A stretch of DNA of 64,000 nt, from positions 1 to 64,000 of the forward strand of contig NZ_JAAIIG010000010.1 of assembly GCF_012932375.1 (NCBI RefSeq), in the 5' to 3' direction. Below the pieces are notes generated by a model. That model ran no database searches, had not been told where the DNA came from, and worked only from the letters and a program-made list of their open reading frames with translations. The position numbers were made by a program, and so were the translations under genes. Each line of letters starts with the position of its first letter. Position 1 is the first letter of the stretch. Origin of the DNA: Bifidobacterium olomucense. GTDB lineage: Bacteria; Actinomycetota; Actinomycetes; Actinomycetales; Bifidobacteriaceae. Below, piece by piece: positions 61,183-64,000 of the stretch.

Positions 61183-63138
61183 ATGACCATCATCAACGCC
61201 GATAACTACACTGCATGCGAAGCGTTCGCATCATATGCCGGCGACGGCGAAACCCCCGGCATCATTCGTCTCACACCAGTCAGCGGCAGTGCGCAGCCGG
61301 TGGAGGCGAGCCTTACCGCAGCCGATCGTCGCGCGAAATTGACGCTACCCATCACCTCCGGCGAACAGTACGAGCTGCATTGCGAAGGACTGGAGCTGGG
61401 ATTCGCGTACCTGACCGGCGGCGAGAATCTGATCGACCGCGGCATCCGCATCATCACTTCGGATACTCGAGCCACCGCGCATCGACCGCGCGCACATTTC
61501 GAGCCGGCACAGCACTGGATGAACGACCCGAACGGCCTCTGCCGTTTCCAAGGCCGCTACCACATGTTCTACCAGTACAACCCCTACGGCTGGGAGTGGG
61601 ACAGCATGCATTGGGGCCATGCGGTCAGCCATGACCTGATACATTGGGTCGATCTGCCGATCGCGCTGCTGCCGCAACCGGATCTATCGCGCGACGGGTC
61701 GCTGGCCGGCGGCGCGTTCTCCGGCTCCGCGGTCACCGTGGACGAATCCGGCCGCATCGTGCCAGGCGATCAGGCGAGTGCCATCCGCATCTTCCTGACC
61801 CGTCACTGGGAGCATCGAGGAGATCCGAGCTCGGTCATCGAAGAACAGACCACGGCCGTCAGCACCGACGGACTGACGTTCGGCACTGAAACCACCGTGA
61901 TTCGTCGTCCGGGCGATGATTTCGGACTGGACTTCCGCGATCCGAAAGCCGACGACACATTGCTGACTGACGCGCCGGACGGCGAGACGAACAGCAACAC
62001 CACAGCAGCCGGCGTTCCGACCATCGTGGTCGCCACGAACCTGCCGGCCGAACAGGCACCTGCCGCTGGCGAAATCGGCTCGGCGCCGCGTCCATCCGGC
62101 ACCTATTGGTATGGCGAAAGCACGACTGCAGCGGCCAGCGAGCAGACCCCCGACCTCTCTCGCATTCCGACGCTCGCCCTGTTCCGCGCCACCGACTCCA
62201 ATCTGGACAACGCCACATGGGAATACGCCGGCCCGTTGCTGTTCGAAACCGGCCTTCCCGAGGCGTACACCTACGAATGCCCGGACACGTTCAGCGTAGA
62301 CGGTTCGGCCGTGGCCATCGGTTCGGTGATGAAACTGCACGATACGACCGGTCGATTCCAGCCGATTCGCTGGTACACCGGCTCAGTCGTGGAGCCGGCC
62401 TGCTCTCCACGATTCGATGTGGAGCAGGCCGGTTGGTGCGATTTCGGATCGTGTTATTACGCAGTACAGTCCTTCCGTGATCGGCACACGGCGGCGGACG
62501 GCAGCCAGTCCGATCGTCGCATCGCCATCGGCTGGCTGTGCGACTGGTTCGGCGTACGTATCGAACGTAACGACTACGCCAACGGCGTGATGAGTCTGCC
62601 GCGCGAACTGCATGTGGTGGACGGACGACTGCACTCTCGCCCGATTCAGGAGGTTTACGATCTGCTGATCGGCGGCGAGCTCACTCCGGACGCGACTGAC
62701 GGCACTGACAGCGGGCGCGAACTGCGCGTGAACGTTCCGAATCATGCGTACTACGCGAATATCATCCCTGAAGCGAATCAGTCGTTTACCATGACGCTGG
62801 TTTCCGGCCTACGCAAGCAGAGCGACGGCACTATGACGCAGGCTTCGCTGAAGCTGGCAAGCGATGGCAAGGCGGTACACCTGACCACCACCGGACTGCC
62901 GACCGACGGTTGTGATTACGTCTCCGTCACCGAACAGGTGAACCGCGTGGAGGTGTTCTACGACCATGGCGTCGCCGAAGTGTTCGTCAATAACGGTGAG
63001 GATGTGGGTGCTGTGCTGTTCGACTGCAGCACCGTCAACGATCCGGACTTTGTGACTGCGCCGACAGTGACCGGACTGCACGGCGCTGGCACTGGCACTG
63101 GCACCGTGACGTTCCGCGAACTACGCTCCACGCGCTGA
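61183..63138 (+). CDS. beta-fructofuranosidase / sucrose hydrolase, family GH32
   Basis: A 651-residue cytoplasmic enzyme (no signal peptide). Nucleophile motif HWMNDPNG at residues 111-118, transition-state motif DFRDPK and acid/base motif TYECPD are intact, followed by GRKTEVDY-free C-terminal beta-sandwich domain (DHGVAEVFVNNGED). About 100 N-terminal residues form an additional domain, and a ~75-residue insert between DFRDPK and TYECPD (GETNSNTTAAGVPTIVVATN onward) is unusual. It cleaves sucrose and short fructo-oligosaccharides imported by the upstream transporter. ATG 61183 follows AAAGGAG. Confidence 0.93.
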   Translation: MTIINADNYTACEAFASYAGDGETPGIIRLTPVSGSAQPVEASLTAADRRAKLTLPITSGEQYELHCEGLELGFAYLTGGENLIDRGIRIITSDTRATAHRPRAHFEPAQHWMNDPNGLCRFQGRYHMFYQYNPYGWEWDSMHWGHAVSHDLIHWVDLPIALLPQPDLSRDGSLAGGAFSGSAVTVDESGRIVPGDQASAIRIFLTRHWEHRGDPSSVIEEQTTAVSTDGLTFGTETTVIRRPGDDFGLDFRDPKADDTLLTDAPDGETNSNTTAAGVPTIVVATNLPAEQAPAAGEIGSAPRPSGTYWYGESTTAAASEQTPDLSRIPTLALFRATDSNLDNATWEYAGPLLFETGLPEAYTYECPDTFSVDGSAVAIGSVMKLHDTTGRFQPIRWYTGSVVEPACSPRFDVEQAGWCDFGSCYYAVQSFRDRHTAADGSQSDRRIAIGWLCDWFGVRIERNDYANGVMSLPRELHVVDGRLHSRPIQEVYDLLIGGELTPDATDGTDSGRELRVNVPNHAYYANIIPEANQSFTMTLVSGLRKQSDGTMTQASLKLASDGKAVHLTTTGLPTDGCDYVSVTEQVNRVEVFYDHGVAEVFVNNGEDVGAVLFDCSTVNDPDFVTAPTVTGLHGAGTGTGTVTFRELRSTR

Positions 63139-63191
63139 CCATAACCGGCAGCTCGGGTTTTCTTCATGGCTTTTCACTCGCGATGCGTCAC

Positions 63192-63247
63192 TACATGCAC
63201 CTACATGCACATACACATGCACATACACATGCACATGCACATGCACA
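63192..63247. repeat. ACATGC/ACATAC microsatellite
   Basis: A run of 6-bp units (ACATGC, ACATAC) begins about 55 bp after the GH32 stop. It is not a CRISPR: no spacers. Confidence 0.9.
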
Positions 63248-63416
63248 GTGGGCGTGACGCATTGCGGGTGGAGTGCCTCTGCTTGGCCGGCAGCCCCTCG
63301 TAGACGAGACAGATGTTCCGCGAGGGCAGAAATCAGCCCCTTGTAACGCGGATAGCCTTGGCAGCTGGACAAAAACACACGTTGCCGAGCCTATTCATTC
63401 ATCCATGACGCTCCTC

Positions 63417-63488
63417 ACATCGGCACATCGGCACATCGGCACATCGGCGAATCGGCACATCGGCGAATCGGCGAATCGACGCATCGGC
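63417..63488. repeat. 8-bp tandem repeat next to the glycosidase stop codon
   Basis: Nine units of ACATCGGC or GAATCGGC; the array ends 6 bp from the stop codon of the minus-strand glycosidase gene (63495-63497). Confidence 0.9.
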
Positions 63489-63494
63489 AAAACA

Positions 63495-64000
63495 TCACAA
63501 AGCTGCCCTAATGCAGGGGGCGCTGGTTTCGTCATGGTAGACGACTCCGTCGAGGATAACCGTCAGGCCACGCCCGTGACCATAACGGTCACCGATCTGG
63601 TCATAGTAAATGTCTATGGTCGTGTCGCCTACCGGCAATCCCAACAATCTCCAATACGGCATCGCATGTTCCACAGCGAGCGGTTCAACGATGAGCATCG
63701 AAGACGTCGACTCATCCTCCACTCTTACGCCGGCCAGACCGGAAATGATCAAATCGCAGAAAGCGGAATGGTTGTAGTCCTTGCCGCGCTCATAGCCACC
63801 TTTGTCTTCGCGCCAACCCCATGCTTCCAACTGATCGCGAGAAATCCAGACTCCGGTATCGGCATCAAGATCCTCGTCAATCCAATCGACGATGTCCCCC
63901 TCGGCGGTCTGCCGAGTATGGATTGCCGCGTATCGGCGCAATTCACGCATAAAATCGTCAGCGGACACTCCCCCGCGACCAGAACGGACTTCGGCAATCA
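63495..64000 (-). CDS. C-terminal part of an MGH1-like (GH63-related) glycoside hydrolase, cut by window edge
   Basis: The frame is open to the right edge with no stop, giving about 168 residues, so the start lies outside the window. The segment GRGGVSADDFMRELRRYAAIHTRQ, then GGYERGKDYNHSAFCDLIISGLAG, VEPLAVEHAMPYWRLLGLPV and IYYDQIGDRYGHGRGL VILDG resembles the end of MGH1-like alpha/alpha-barrel glycosidases. An internal GTG at 63968 would give a shorter protein but cuts into conserved sequence. Likely part of the same carbohydrate locus, convergent with the GH32 gene. Confidence 0.65.
   Translation of the reverse strand, partial: IAEVRSGRGGVSADDFMRELRRYAAIHTRQTAEGDIVDWIDEDLDADTGVWISRDQLEAWGWREDKGGYERGKDYNHSAFCDLIISGLAGVRVEDESTSSMLIVEPLAVEHAMPYWRLLGLPVGDTTIDIYYDQIGDRYGHGRGLTVILDGVVYHDETSAPCIRAAL

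Noticed and set aside
63192..63488. Possible CRISPR array
   Set aside because: Units are 6-8 bp with no spacers; these are microsatellites.

Overview
The window looks like a chromosomal segment of a Bifidobacterium, probably of the B. longum/B. breve group. The genus call rests on gene content and style: high-GC actinobacterial coding, three tandem Fem-type peptidoglycan cross-bridge enzymes, a DUF3039 protein, the coaD / SepIVA-like / DUF177 / rpmF / rnc block, sugar ABC transporters without their own ATPase, an amylosucrase-type GH13 enzyme, and many start codons sitting 6-10 nt downstream of a TANNNT box (leaderless mRNAs). There is no prophage, CRISPR array or recognisable transposase.

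Layout. 1-10 kb: an MFS exporter, a membrane lysyltransferase (DUF2156) overlapping a membrane-anchored esterase, a HAD hydrolase, a ketopantoate-reductase-like enzyme and an amino acid permease. 10-17 kb: three FemAB paralogues, rdgB, rph and a Pr6Pr membrane protein. 17-20 kb: pncB, then a divergent MerR regulator and aldo/keto reductase with a clear MerR-type operator. 20-27 kb: DUF3039, coaD, a SepIVA-like coiled-coil protein, DUF177, rpmF, rnc, ilvB and ilvN. 27-39 kb: an ABC-F protein, a class I glutamine amidotransferase, cysS, a cation efflux protein, ffh, an EEP-family hydrolase, rpsP, khpA and rimM. 39-46 kb: an aldo/keto reductase, a DUF2207 and LemA membrane pair, and a permease plus ATPase exporter. 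46-51 kb: pnp with a long repeat-rich tail, rpsO, a membrane protein and tRNA-Gly(TCC). 51-54 kb: a Vsr-like/DUF559 endonuclease bracketed by two inverted copies of a roughly 350-420 bp non-coding element, of which a diverged third copy lies at about 1.9-2.1 kb. 54-64 kb: amylosucrase, acpS, a LacI regulator, a sugar ABC importer (binding lipoprotein and two permeases), a GH32 fructosidase and the C-terminal end of an MGH1-like glycosidase cut by the window edge.

How the parts connect. The last 10 kb is a sucrose/fructo-oligosaccharide utilisation locus. Two operator-like palindrome classes (AACCGGTT core and GTCAA-N4-TTGAC) recur before the amylosucrase, the regulator and the importer, which suggests one small regulon. 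The most unusual observations are the endonuclease between inverted repeats, a systematic pattern of short tandem repeats placed on or just after stop codons of many genes, several multi-copy palindrome families in intergenic DNA, and widespread leaderless starts.
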